Assembly (NCBI RefSeq): GCF_037042905.1
Contig: NC_087252.1
Coordinates: 30,381,994-30,445,993, forward strand
From: Lytechinus pictus
Taxonomy: Eukaryota > Echinodermata > Echinoidea > Temnopleuroida > Toxopneustidae
Reading direction: 5' to 3'
DNA length: 64,000 bases
The notes under the pieces are model-generated. The model was not told where the DNA came from and did no database searches. It worked only from the letters and a program-made list of their open reading frames with translations. Position numbers and translations under genes: made by a program. The number at the start of each line of letters is the position of its first letter. Within the stretch, counting starts at the first letter, position 1. Shown here one piece after another: positions 1 to 11,929 of this stretch.

Positions 1-244
1 CCATTGAAAAAACAATAAAAAACAAAAAGTCGAAAAACACAGAAATACATAAGAAATTTAGAAAACAATAAAATACATAAAAAATGAATGTGATGTTGAC
101 AACTTTTTTAAAAATTAATTTAATCAGATGCCTATAAAGAGTAAGTGAAACAAAAATGAGCATTTTAGGGGCATTATTTTGTTAATTAGAGCAAACTTAT
201 GATTTTATGCATTAATTAACATAATGAGCAATGAGATTTTTCGC

Positions 245-410
245 AGATTTTGATATTATGGTATTGTAGATAATGCCATGGGTAACGCGCGTGCCAATTT
301 TCGTCGCAATTGCGAGATCAACGGCCGAGATCATAAGGGGGGCTGAATCAGCCCCCCCCCCCCGTCTTCTTAGGCGTCGAAATAGCCCAGTCTATTTAGG
401 GTTAAGGATA
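245..410. repeat. Repeat fragment with GGGGGGCTGAATCAGCCCCCC core
   Basis: It reads GCCATGGGTAACGCGCGTGCC, then ATCAACGGCCGAGATCAT and a G-run/CTGAATCAG/C-run hairpin. Inverted copies lie at 5855-5960, and a related copy at 60540-60830 is interrupted by a small foldback element. It is the end of a dispersed non-autonomous element. Confidence 0.6.
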
Positions 411-1120
411 AATCCCTAAATAATTCCCCAAATTCTATGATTTCTAAACAAATGTGCTCCTAAAGAAATGGTAAATCAAATTTCTACTTTTATGTATTTT
501 ATTGGTTCTATAATTCCATACGTATTTCTTTGTTTTGGGGCCTTATGTATTTTATAGTTTTTTTTTTACAATGGGATCACTTCGTGGCACTATTCCAATT
601 ATAAAAAGCAAGATTTGATTATTTCCAACCAATTAGTGCAAGAATAATGATGCATTTGTCAATTATGACTGAAAATAGAATTTCCATTGGATTAAATATG
701 TATACAAAATAATATTTTTGAGCAATTTTCGGTCCAACATGAACTCATAAAATGTTGCGTAACTGCGTATCTGGGCGTCTCGAATTTTGTCTAAAAGCTC
801 TGCGAGAATTGAACGAAAAAAAAAATTGTGGTACCTCGTTTCTCATTGTGGACTTATCGTGAAAAATGTGGATGGGGGGGCTTATTAAGCCCCCCCCCCA
901 GGGGCTAGATAGGGTTAATATATCATCATGAATATTAAAAAAAAAAACATTTATTTTGTTGCAAGTCACTGGAAAAGGTTTGATTCCTAAATAAATATTA
1001 TTCTTCATGTATTATCGAATATTTAATTGAAAAATTTAAAGCTATCTTTTCATTCTTCTATCTGTTTTTGTTCAATATTTCTTATATGTTTCTTTTTTTT
1101 TATTCATTCATCTCGTACAG

Positions 1121-1357
1121 AATTCACCCAAGCCAAGGAATTCCCCGAAAGAAAGACGTTTTGATTCAGCAAACAACCTCCCAGATACTGCAAAGTCTTC
1201 AGCACCTTCATTTCTCGAGGACCACTCCTACTCAATATCAGAAAGTCCAAGAGGGGTAAAGTGGAAGATAACAGCAATAATGGAATGTATTAAGAACTTG
1301 GAGAAGAGGCTGAAACCACACACGAGAAGTCCCGCCGTGTACATTACTTGCTCTTAA
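1121..1357 (+). other. 78-codon open frame with splice-like start, duplicated in inverted form
   Basis: After a tract-plus-AG site (..ctcgtacag, 1120) one frame stays open for 78 codons to TAA at 1355. It begins NSPKPRNSPKERRFD and includes SFLEDHSYSISESPRG, IKNLEKRLKPHTRS and AVYITCS. It has no start codon, so it could be an exon fragment carried inside a repeat. An inverted copy at about 7140-7365 has small indels that break the frame. I do not recognise a family. Confidence 0.3.
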
Positions 1358-1622
1358 GTTTGGACAAACATAACTTGCAAAACTTTACAACAAATAATTA
1401 CCCCAATGTGCATTCTGATTATTTAAAATAGCTCAATGAAATAGTTTATCAGTGGGCATGTAACAAAAGTGAATTCATTAAATTTGAACGTGTTGCAAAA
1501 ATGATGTCTTACAGTATATTCATTCTGACTTAGAATGTCAGAAGAGAAAAAAGTTTGTGAAAAGTAGGAATGACGGCAAGATGACAGAAGAATAGAACAG
1601 GATAGAGCAAGGGGGACAGATA

Positions 1623-2222
1623 AAGGACAAGTCCACCCCAAAAATTGTTGATATGAATAAAAAGAGAAAAATCCAACAAGCATAACACTGAAAATTTGAT
1701 AAAAAATCGGATGTAAAATAAGAAAGTTATGACATTTAAAAATTTTGCTAAATTTTACAAAAGAGTTATATGCACATTCTGTACACAGTCATTATGCAAA
1801 TGAGGAGACTGATGACGTCATCCACTCACTATTTCATTTGATATATAGAATAAGGTATATTCTAATTTTCTCCTTGTCATGTTAAACAAAATTTTATTCC
1901 TCCCTGATCATGTGGAATTAGCATTATTCAATACTTTTTTGGTTCAGTAAAGTTTGTCCTTATGGTAAAATCTGTAAAAAAATGAAATATTGTATAATTC
2001 AAACAATAAAAAACAAAATAAACAGTGAGTGAGGGACATTATCGACTGTCTCATTTGCATGTCACTGAGTTGTGAATACTTTTGTTTTGTGAAAAATAAG
2101 TGAAAATTTTAAATGCCATAACTTTCTTAGTTTACATCCCATTTTGATGAAATTTTCAGCGTTATGCTAGTTTGATTTTTCTCAATTTAACTGAACCAAC
2201 AATTTTCTTGGGTAGACTTGAC
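1623..2222. mobile_element. Foldback (MITE-like) element inserted in the palindrome's left arm
   Basis: Terminal arms of about 110 bp are inverted: AAAGGACAAGTCCACCCC at the left and GGGTAGACTTGACCTTTA at the right, with AAATTTTC and AAGAAAGTTATG blocks inside. The matching site in the right arm of the palindrome (about 6870) lacks it, so it inserted after, or independently of, the inverted duplication. No coding capacity. Confidence 0.65.
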
Positions 2223-3489
2223 CTTTACTAATGAGCTGTTGGATAGAGACAAAAAGATGAATTGAGATTGAGGGTGATAGAGAAAGAGAGACAGGTGTGG
2301 GGGAGCCTTTGATGAATGCCTGAGAAAGCGAACATTACCATAATTTTTTTTGAGGATTTGGACAGTAATGAATAGTACATGTTTTTTCTGTTGGTATTTC
2401 TCAAAATATGTGTATGTTGTATGTAATGAAATGGGTATAATCCTTTTGTAAGATACACTCATTCAGAAAATATTAACTAAACCAAAAAAAAAAGCCAAAT
2501 TATATTTTACTTATTTTCAACTGTTCAGACACTCTCATATCAAAAGTACCCCCCCCCCCCCCCTCATTTCAAGGTATTGGAGAGAGAGGTTGGATGAGAA
2601 ATGGATTGGCTGTCTGCAGAAAAAAATGCAGGGGGAGCAAAACATTTTTAGGATATGTTCAAGGGAGCGAAGCGACCGAGCAGAAAAATTATTCTGGGGA
2701 TATATGTGAGAGAGGAAAGTGACGAGAAGAACAAATGCAGGGGCCAAAATATTTCGAGAATATGTGAGAGGGAGCAAAGTGACCAAGCAGAAGTAAAAGG
2801 AAAGAGGGACAAAAATTATGGTATGTGTGAGGGAGCAAAGCATCCGATAAAAAAAACCAGAAAGCAGGTCAATCAAAATATTTTTCGAATTTGTGCTGGT
2901 GCGCGACACGTTCACTCCCGAGCGATAGGGACTTGTTTAAAAATGGCATAGGAAATATGCGTTTTCTATAATCATGGTAAACTGATAATATAGTAGAATT
3001 TAGGTGTTGTAAGAGTTAAATTCTGAATGAACTGTATTGGCTGGTTAGACATGCGCAGAGGATTATTTGTCTTTATCCATTTTTATTTTCACATTTTTCT
3101 TTTGTTTGATTTTATTTTTCAGGGGGTAAGCCCCCCCCCCCCCTCCCCCCGTTCCTGTGGATACCAATGGGGCGGGGGCTTGGAATAGTGCAAGTTAGAG
3201 AGGGTGAATCTGAACTTTATAGATATCAAAAGAGAAAGAAAGAATTGTAAAATGAAAATGAATAAAAACAAAGATAGAGAGGGGGAGAGTGAGAAAGCAG
3301 GTGAACTTTCGAGGGGCATTAAAAAGTCTCAGATTAAAAACAACATTTTTGTTTTTGTAATTGTTTATTTTATTTACCCAGGGTCAGTCAAAATATTTTG
3401 GAATATGTGCGAGGGAGCGACACATTCACTCCCGAGCGGTAGGGACTTGTTTTAGGAAACATGCGTTTTCTAAGAATGGTAAACGCATA

Positions 3490-3880
3490 TTTTAAGGTAA
3501 ATTGCCAATTCGTCTACTGCCATACAGTCCACTCACCACATTGTCTACCTTCATTTTGTCTATAAATGCCATTTCGTCCAATAGCAATTTCGTTTACCAC
3601 CCATTTAGTCTAATTCTATTAAGGCTAATGCCATCTCCATTAATCAGTTCGTCCAATGTTCATTTAGTCCAAGCCATGTTGGCTAATATCAGTTGGTCCA
3701 ATATCCAAATTATCTACCGGATAATTGTCATTTCGTCTATCATTTCGTCCACCACCCATAGGTCCAATAATCAGTTTGTCTAACAACCAAATCGCCCAGT
3801 TCGTCCAATTCTCAAATCGCCCAATAGTCATTTAGTCTAATAGCCAATTGGTCCAATAGCCATGTTGTCTAATACAAATA
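3490..3880. repeat. Degenerate ~20-bp GTCTAAT/GTCCAAT array
   Basis: Runs of units such as TTTCGTCTA..AGCCAATT.GTCCAAT repeat with many changes. A reverse-complement array lies at 4480-4900, and similar arrays at 55750-55811 and 56808-57085. No function is visible. Confidence 0.6.
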
Positions 3881-4479
3881 TAATGCATCATCCGGGGGGG
3901 GGGACGAAATGACTTCTTAAATATACCTTGAAATTCCTGAAGATAAAAAAATATATAACTAGGCCTGCTATCAGGAATGGAATGATGCGGTACAGCATGC
4001 AGCCTCCTACCCCCCCCCCCCGCTCTCTCTACCACATCACGCACACAAAAGGGGGAATTGGAGTGGTTAAAGATGATAAAATTGAAATAGGGTCCTTTGA
4101 TTTGGAATTTACCCTCATTTCTTTTTTTTAACAAATGCACACCTAAAAATGATAATCATCACTCATCATATAACAATGATAATAATTGTAATAATAGTAA
4201 TTAATGATAGTACTAATAAACAAGAAATGTACTATAATAATAACGATAACAGCCTTGGACGGTACAAAAAAAATTAAAAAGAGAGAAAAGTGGGAAAGGA
4301 TGGGGAGAACATTACATAAAAACATAAAATGTATTACAATGGAGCTTAAAAAACACTAATAAAAGATTAATCAAACGACAGGTGTAAATTAATAACAAAT
4401 CACAAGAGCAACAGGAGTCGAGGTAGCAATACACATGCACCAAACTAGAAGGACTGCTAGTAGTAGACTATTCCTATTT

Positions 4480-4900
4480 GATTGTAGACGAAACGAATAT
4501 TGACCGGGATGGCAATTGGACCCATTGATGATTAGACCAAATGATTGTTAGATGAAATGGGTTTAGACTAAGTGACAGTGGATCAACTGCAGTTGGACAA
4601 AATGGAACATAGACAAAATGTAAGTAGACTAAGTGGTCAGTGGCCATTTGCCCTTAGACCAATTGGCTATTGGACTAAATGGTAATAGACATAATGAAAA
4701 TGGACAAAGTGGCTATTGGACAAATTGGCCAAAAATGCAATTAGACCAAATGAAAGTAGACAAATTGGTTATTAGACGAACTAGCTATTGGACAAAATGG
4801 TAATTGGAAGATGTGGAAAAGGAACAACTGATGGTAGATGAAATGACATACCATTTGGTGAGTGGACAAAATGGCAGTAGACGAAATGGCAATAAACCTA
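4480..4900. repeat. Inverted partner of the GTCTAAT array
   Basis: Units such as TAGACGAAATGGCAATTGGAC are the reverse complement of those at 3490-3880. The two arrays flank the palindrome axis. Confidence 0.6.
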
Positions 4901-7900
4901 TTATAGGCCTACGGTAGAATTTAGGTGTTTTACGAGTCAAATTCTGAATGAACTGTATTGGCTGGTAAGACATGCGGCAAGGATCTGTGTCTCTTATCCA
5001 TTTTTATTCTTCACATTTCTTTTGTTTGATTTCAGTTGTCAGGGGAAGCCCCCCCCCCCTCCTGTGGAAGCCAGTGGGGCTGGGGCTTAGAAAAGTGCAC
5101 GATAGAAAGGGAAAAACCGGAACTTTAGATATCAAAAGAGAAACAAAGAATTGTAAAAATGGGTGAGCTTTCGAGGGGCATAAGAAAGTCTGAGATTAGA
5201 AACATCATTTTTATTTATTTCTTTATTCATTTATTCTGTTTTATTTACCCAGGGTAGCCTCTTCAGTACAAAACTGCTTTACAAGAGAGCACTGCACATC
5301 TAAATGTATTTATCAGCATTAATAGTTTATACATAATTTTTAAAATGAGCGCGAAGCTCAGGATAATGTTTGATATTCCAACCAGAAAAATTGGCATTTT
5401 AAGCATATAATCCCCTGCCCCATTGGCATCCACAGGAGGGTGGGCCTTTCTGCCTGGAAACTGAAATCAAAAGAAAAGTGTGGAAAATGGATGAAAGACA
5501 AAGATCCTCTGCGCATGTCTTACCAGCAAATGCAGCTCATTCAGAATCTAACTCTTAGAGCACCTAAATTCTACCGTAGGCCTACAATATGTGTTTACCA
5601 TGCTTAGAAAACGCATATTTCTTAAGCTATTTTTAAACAAGTCCCTACTGCTCAAGAGTGAACGAGTCGCTTCCTCACACATATTCGAAAATATTTTGAC
5701 CTGCTTTTTTTATCGGTTGCTTTGCTCCCTCACATACCCCAACAATTTTATGTCCTCTACATTTCTTCTGCTTGGTCACTTCGCTCCCTCTCACATATTC
5801 CCCAAATCTCTTGTCCCTTGCATTTTTCTTCTCTGTCATTTCGCTCATTTCGGGGGGGGGGGGGGGCTGATTCAGTCCCCCTTGTGATCTCGGCCGTTGA
5901 TCTCGCAATCGTGACGAAAATTGGCACGCGCGTTACCCATGGCATTATCTAAAATACCATAATATCAAAATCTGCTCAAAAATATTATTTTGTATACATA
6001 TTTAATCCAATGGAAATTCTATTTTCAGTCATAATTGACAAAGGCATCATTATTCTTGCACTGATTGGTTGAAAATAATCAAATCTTTGCTTTTTATAAT
6101 TGGAATAGTACCACGAAGTGATCTCATTGAAAAACAAGTGGAACGCCTCTGGCAGTCTCGCCTGCATTACGCAATTTAATATAGCAGCAGTGCTAACTTT
6201 GAAAACTACTATAAAATAATTATTCACAAAAAATATTTTGACCTGCTTTTTTTATCGGTTGCTTGTTCCCTCACATACCCCAATAATTTTATGTCCTCTA
6301 CATTTCTTCTGCTTGGTCACTTCGCTCCCTCTCACATATTCCCCAAATCTCTTGTCCCTTGCATTTTTCTTCTCTGTCATTTCGCTCTCTCGCATATATT
6401 GCAAAATAATTTTCTGCTGTCGCTTCGCTCCCTTGCACATATCCCAAAAATGTTTTGCCCCCCCCCCGTATTTTTTTTTCTGCAGACAGCCATGTCCCGT
6501 TCATACTCTCTCTCCAATACATTGAAATGATGGGGGGGGGGGGCACTTTGGATATGAGAGTTACTGAACAATTGAAAATCAGTGAATTATTTGGCTTTTT
6601 TTTCTTTTGTTTAGTTAATATTTTCTGTGTGAGTGAAACTTCCGAAGGATTATACCCGTTTCGTTACATAAAACATATAAGTATTTTGAGAAATACCAAC
6701 AGAAAAAAAAACCCAGATTCTTCCTGACTGTTCAAATCCTTAAAAAAATTATGGTAATCTTCGCCCTCTCAGGCATTGATCACAGGCTCCCCCAACACCC
6801 GTCTCTCTTTCTCTATCACCCCCATTCTTAATTCATCTTTTTGTCTCTATCCAACAGCTCATTCATAACTATCGCCTTGTTCTATCCTGTTCTATTCTTC
6901 TGTCAGCTTGCTGTCATTCCTACTTTTCACAAACTTTTTTCTCTTCTGACATTCTAAGTCAGAATGAATATACTGTAAGACATCATTTTTGCAACACGTT
7001 CAAATTTAATGAATGCACTTTTGTTACATGCCCAGTGGTAAACTTTTTCATTGAGCTATTTTAAATAATCAGAATGCACATAGCGTAAATTATTTGTTGT
7101 AAAGTTTTGCGAGTCATGTTTGTCCAAACTTAAGAGCAAGTAATGTACACGGCGGGACTTCTGCTGTGTGGTTTCAGCCTCTTCTCCAAGTTTTTAATAG
7201 TCCATTATTGCTGTTATCTTCCACTTTACCCCTCTTGGACTTTCTGATATTGAGTAGGAGTGGTCCTCGAGAAATGAAGGTGCTGAAGACTTTGCAGTAT
7301 CTGGGAGGTTGTTTGCTGAATCAAAACGTCTTTCTTTCGGGGAATTCCTTGGCTTGGATGAACTCTGTACGAGATGAATGAATTTAAAAAAAGAAACATA
7401 TAAGAAATATTGAACAAAAACAGATAGAAGAATGAAAAGATAGCTTTAAATTTTTCAATTAAATATTCGATAATACATGAAGAATAATATTTATTTAGGA
7501 ATCAAACCTTTTCCAGTGACTTGCAACAAAATAAATGTTTTTTTTTTTAAATATTCATGATGATATATTAACCCTATCTAGCCCCTGGGGGGGGGGCTTA
7601 ATAAGCTTAATAAGCCCCCCCATCCACATTTTTCACGATAAGTCCACAATGTGAAACGAGGTACTACAATTTTTTTTTTCGTTCAATTCTCGCAGAGCTT
7701 TTAGACAAAATTCGAGACGCCCAGATACGCAGTTACGCAACATTTTATGAGTTCATGTTGGACCGAAAATTGCTCAAAAATATTATTTTGTATACATATT
7801 TAATCCAATGGAAATTCTATTTTCAGTCATAATTGACAAATGCATCATTATTCTTGCACTAATTGGTTGGAAATAATCAAATCTTGCTTTTTATAATTGG

Positions 7901-7931
7901 AATAGTGCCACGAAGTGATCCCATTGAAAAA

Positions 7932-9069
7932 CAAGTGGAACGCCTCTGGCAGTCTCGCCTGCATTACGCAATTTAATATCGCAGCAGTGCTAACTTTGAA
8001 AACTACTATAAAATAATCATTCACAAAAACATCATTCATATAATGACATAATACTACGTTCATTGACCATAAATGACATTTGAACAGAGACTTAAGACTG
8101 TCAACTACACCCATGTCCACATTTCATTCACTCTATCCATAAACTTTCAAAGTTATGATGGCACTTCAACAATTACCCCAACATGGCCCAAGTTTATTGA
8201 CCTTAACTGACCTTTGACTTGGTTTTGTGACCTGAAACTCACAGGGGATGTTCAGTGATGCTTGATTACTCTTATATCCCAAGTGTTATGAACTAGATCC
8301 ATAAACTTTCATAGTTAGGATGGTAATTCAACAAATACCCCCAACACGGCCAAAGTTCATTGACCTTTAATGACCTTTGACCATGGTCATGTGACCTGAA
8401 ACTCGTACAGGATGTTCAGTGATACTTGATTACTCTTATGTCCAAGTTTTATGAACTAGATCCATAAACTTTCAGAGCTAGGATGGTAATTTAACATATA
8501 CCCCCAACACGGCCAAAGTTCATTGACCTTAAATGACCATTCACCATGGTCATGTGACCTGGAACTCGCACAGGATATTCAGTGGTACTTGATTAACCTA
8601 ATGTCCAAGTTTCATGAACTAAATCCATAAATTTTCAAAGTTATGATGGTAATTCAACAAATACCCCCAACTTGGCAAAAGTTCATTGACCCTAAATGAC
8701 CTTTGACCTTGGTCATGTGACCTGAAACTCAGGCAGGATGTTCACTAATACTTGATTAACCTTATGTCCAAGTTTCATGGACTAGATCCATAAATTTTCA
8801 AAGTTATGATAGTAATTCAACAAATACCCCCAACTTGACCAAAGTTCATTGACCCTAAATGACCTTTGACCTTGGTCACGTGACCTGAAACTCGAGCAGG
8901 ATGTTTACTAATACTTGATTAACCTTATTCCCAAGTTTCATGAACTAGGTCCATATACTTTCTAAGTTATGATGTCATTTCAAAAACTTAACCTTAGGTT
9001 AAGATTTGATGCCGCCGCCGCCGTCGGAAAAGCGGCGCCTATAGTCTCGCTCTGCTATGCAGGCGAGAC
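7932..9069. mobile_element. 1.14-kb insertion carrying the 163-bp satellite; empty sites elsewhere in the window
   Basis: The host repeat reads ..CCCATTGAAAAA | insert | AAAAACCAATAAAATACATAAGG. A second copy of this host at 10995-11040 runs straight from CCCATTGAAAA to AAACCAATAAAATAC, and the inverted copy near 545-575 is also empty. The insert begins CAAGTGGAACGCCTCTGGC, with GTCTCGCCTGCAT close to the left end and its reverse complement ATGCAGGCGAGAC at the right end. A truncated copy of the left end lies at 6134-6230. The mobility class is unknown; A-rich target duplication is about 5 bp. Confidence 0.65.
8050..8985. repeat. Tandem satellite, 163-bp unit, about six copies
   Basis: The anchor TTCATTGACC recurs at 8356, 8519, 8682 and 8845, exactly 163 bp apart, with more diverged copies at 8192 and 8059. 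Units contain TGACCTTTGACCTTGGTCA, GTGACCTGAAACTC and AACAAATACCCCCAAC. The array is internal to the inserted element above. Confidence 0.85.
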
Positions 9070-9600
9070 AAAAACCAATAAAATACATAAGGCCCCAAAA
9101 CTAAGAAATACGTATGGAATTATAGAACCAATACATAAGATTAGAAATTTGTTTTACCATTTTTTTCAGGAGCACATTTGTTTAGAAATCATAGAATTTG
9201 GGGAATTATTTAGAGATTTACCTTTAGAGCAGAGAATTCTATATTTAGGCATAAATTAGCATTATTAATTTATTAAAAATAAATTTAAATTCTGTAAAAT
9301 CAGCGATACACCCTTAGCTCCATGCTTGCAGATTACACTGATGGTGACGTGTGTATTGGTTTTCGTTGCGATCGACGGAGATCTGAAGAGGGGGACCAAA
9401 AAGCCTCCCCCCCCCCCCCCGGGCTATGCAATCTAAAAGTAGCCCAGGATTATTATGTAGGGTAAACCAAATTTTTAATATATTTGTTCATTTAGTAAGA
9501 GTTTACTGTAAATACACAGTAAAGGCCCAGGTCCATGGTTAGCCTCCCAAATAGGATAATTTTCATCTATATTTGGCTACTGAAAATGGAATATTTAAAG
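9070..9600. repeat. Dispersed repeat copy with C-run and GGGCTATGCAATC block
   Basis: Matches 11011-11545 in direct orientation at high identity (AAGGCCCCAAAACTAAGAAAT, GATGGTGACGTGTGTATTGG, AGTAGCCCAGGATTATTATG). The first ~140 bp also match 420-560 inverted. Non-coding. Confidence 0.65.
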
Positions 9601-9680
9601 CAATGTTCTATCAAACCAAAGGTAGATAATACAGAGATAATATTTCTTTAGAACACATGTATGATATAGATCTACTCTAC

Positions 9681-9886
9681 CTTCTGAAGACGAGGCAGGA
9701 AATCAAATATGGTTGGGACAGCATCCTGTCTAAGACGAGTCACTTGCCCAGTCCTGTCAAAGCTACCATCTTCAAAATGAGCAAAACGGAGTACAAAGCT
9801 CTTGGAGGAATTCAATGAAGCTCGCTTCATATTGACCATCCATACTGTGTTACAGTACCGGTTCAGTCCAACGGCTGAATGGGAAT
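9681..9886 (-). pseudogene. THAP zinc-finger exon remnant on the minus strand
   Basis: Read on the minus strand, an acceptor ..tttgctgcag precedes 9886 and a GTAGAG donor follows 9681. The 206-nt exon is open and ends FAHFEDGSFD...RLRQDAVPTIFDFLP, matching the THAP domain C-terminal half (C-x-x-H-F ... L-K-x-x-A-V-P-T-I-F). The Cys of the CxxHF motif reads Arg, so zinc binding would fail and the copy is probably dead, or is a fragment of a P-element-like transposase or captured gene. No neighbouring exon with the first C2 part was found. Confidence 0.6.
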
Positions 9887-10049
9887 CTGCAGCAAATGTA
9901 AACACATGTCATAAAATCAATTACACATAATTAAGGGGCCCCTGCTTAACGCGATCAGAAATCCATTCAATATGATTGAACTTAATATCATGCAGAAACC
10001 AATATGCATATATATATAATTAACAAATTCAGACCTTTGAACCGACTTG

Positions 10050-10265
10050 CATATATAATGAGATGTGACCTTTGACCTGCGGACTCCGAATTCGAACTTA
10101 GCCTGTATTTTGTGGTCATCTACCTACACACCAAAATTTTTTTTTAATCCATTAAATATTTTTCGAGTTATTGCGCGGAAACCCAAGTGGGGGGGGGGGG
10201 ACGGACAGGGGCAACGCTTAATGCCCCCTCTGGGCTTCGTCTGCGGGGGCATAAAAACTCTAGGC
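10050..10265. repeat. Isolated single unit related to the 12-16 kb satellite
   Basis: Contains GTGACCTTTGACCTGC, ATCTACCTACACACC, a G-run, GGGGCAACGCTTAATGCCCCC and TCTGCGGGGGCAT, in the same order as the big array. It lies 2 kb upstream of it. Confidence 0.6.
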
Positions 10266-10504
10266 CTACATGTACTCAGCAGGGGCCCGTTTCTCAACAC
10301 TTGGACAAGTTAGTCATATAACTTTATCTACCAAACACAGAGTTAGTTCCAATCTTACCCAAAAGGATTAACTAGAATCCATTTATATCGTATACTATTG
10401 GTGGAAAGTACATGAAACGTAGCCTTAGTCACAAAATAGCATAATTTTCAAAAAGTAAAATTATGATAAAACCTAATAATAATAATAATCCGCTTTTATA
10501 TAGC

Positions 10505-11545
10505 GCTTAATACATTGAATGAAAAGATAGCTTAAAAATTTTCAATTAAATATTTGATAATACATAAAGAATAATATTTATTTAGGAATCAAACCTTTTC
10601 CAGTGACTTGCAACAAAATAAATGTTTTTTTTTTTTATATTCATGATGATATATTAACCCTATCTAGCCCCTGGGGGGGGGGGGGCTTAATAAGCCCCCC
10701 CATCCACATTTTTTACGATAAGTCCACAATGAGAAACGAGGTACCACAATTTTTTTTTTCGTTCAATTCTCGCAGAGCTTTTGAGACCAAATTCGAGACG
10801 CCCGGATACGCAGTAACCCAACATTTTATGAGTTTATGTTGGACCAAAAATTGCTAAAAAATATTATTTTGTATACATATTTAATCCAATGGAAATTCTG
10901 TTTTCAGTCATAATTGACAAATGCATCATTATTCTTGCACTGATTGGTTGAAAATAATCAAATCTTTGCTTTTTATAATTGGAATAGTACCACGAAGTGA
11001 TCCCATTGAAAAAAACCAATAAAATACATAAGGCCCCAAAACTAAGAAATACGTATGGAATTATAAAACCAATAAAATACATAAGATTAGAAATTTGATT
11101 TACCATTTGTTTCAGGAGCACATTTGTTTAGAAATCATAGAATTTGGGGAATTATTTAGAGATTTACCTTTAAAGCAGAGAATTCTATATTTAGGCATAA
11201 ATTAGCATTATTAATTTATTAAAAATAAATTTAAATTCTGTAAAATCAGCGATACACCCTTAGCTCCATGCTTGCAGATTACATTGATGGTGACGTGTGT
11301 ATTGGTTTTTGTTGCGATCGATGGAGATCTGAAGAGGGGGACCAAAAAGCCTCCCACCCCCCCCCCGGGCTATGCAATCTAAAAGTAGCCCAGGATTATT
11401 ATGTAGGGTAAACCAAATTTTTTATATTATTGTTCATTTAGTAAGAGTTTACTGTAAATACACAGTAAAGGCCCAGGTCCATGGTTACCCTCCCAAATAG
11501 GATAATTTTCATCTCTATTTGGCTACTGAAAATGGAATATTTAAA
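10505..11545. repeat. Second direct copy of the palindrome's right arm, with empty insertion site
   Basis: Direct repeat of 7430-7931 plus 9070-9590, without the 1.14-kb insert. It shows the pre-insertion state of the right arm. Confidence 0.65.
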
Positions 11546-11686
11546 AAAAAAGGAGGAATTACCTCCTTTTTTGTTGGAAAAGTATTGTAGGATATGATTT
11601 TAATTACTAAATATGTTAAAAAATAGCTCAAAGTTATATTCTCATGAAAAGTTGATTTTTTTTCTCGCTCGCTTCGCTTGCTCAGG

Positions 11687-11712
11687 ACTTATATATATAT
11701 ATATATATAAAG
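11687..11712. repeat. (TA)n microsatellite
   Basis: Short run of TATATATA between repeat blocks. Confidence 0.8.
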
Positions 11713-11929
11713 CAGCCTTTTGGCACATGTTCTATACTGCGCCCCTCGTTGTTTTTTTGTTTTGTTTTTTACTCTTCACGCTACTGCCGCAAATAATCCT
11801 CTTCACAGTGGCGCGTACAGACCACCGTGACAAAAAAGGAATCTAAAGAGAGAAGAATTAAATAAATTTATTATCTGGATTTCATGTCAAAATCTATCAC
11901 AAAATTGGATTTTTGTATTAAAAAGGTAT

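Larger units (their letters stand above)
418..9215. repeat. Giant imperfect palindrome, axis near 4.2 kb
   Basis: Long blocks of the left part recur as reverse complement on the right: 420-560 with 9070-9205, 560-1010 with 7540-7930, 1010-1610 with 6870-7500, 2222-2490 with 6600-6870, 2540-2890 with 6230-6560 or 5690-5870, 2985-3080 with 5500-5585, and the GTCTAAT-type array 3490-3880 with 4480-4900. Most pair sums fall near 8.4-8.6 kb, giving one axis. Later insertions disturb symmetry: a foldback element at 1623-2222 in the left arm and a 1.14-kb element at 7932-9069 in the right. Poly-G tracts in one arm face poly-C in the other. Confidence 0.75.

Noticed and set aside
2535-2951. Open frames on both strands with CEGAK/RERSDQAE-type sequence
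   Set aside because: The same words recur at 5690-5900 and 6250-6530 as part of the inverted repeat; they are repeat-derived and overlap in several frames.
8050-8985. CRISPR-like regular spacing
   Set aside because: The whole 163-bp unit is repeated, with no unique spacers, in an intron-bearing animal genome; it is a satellite.
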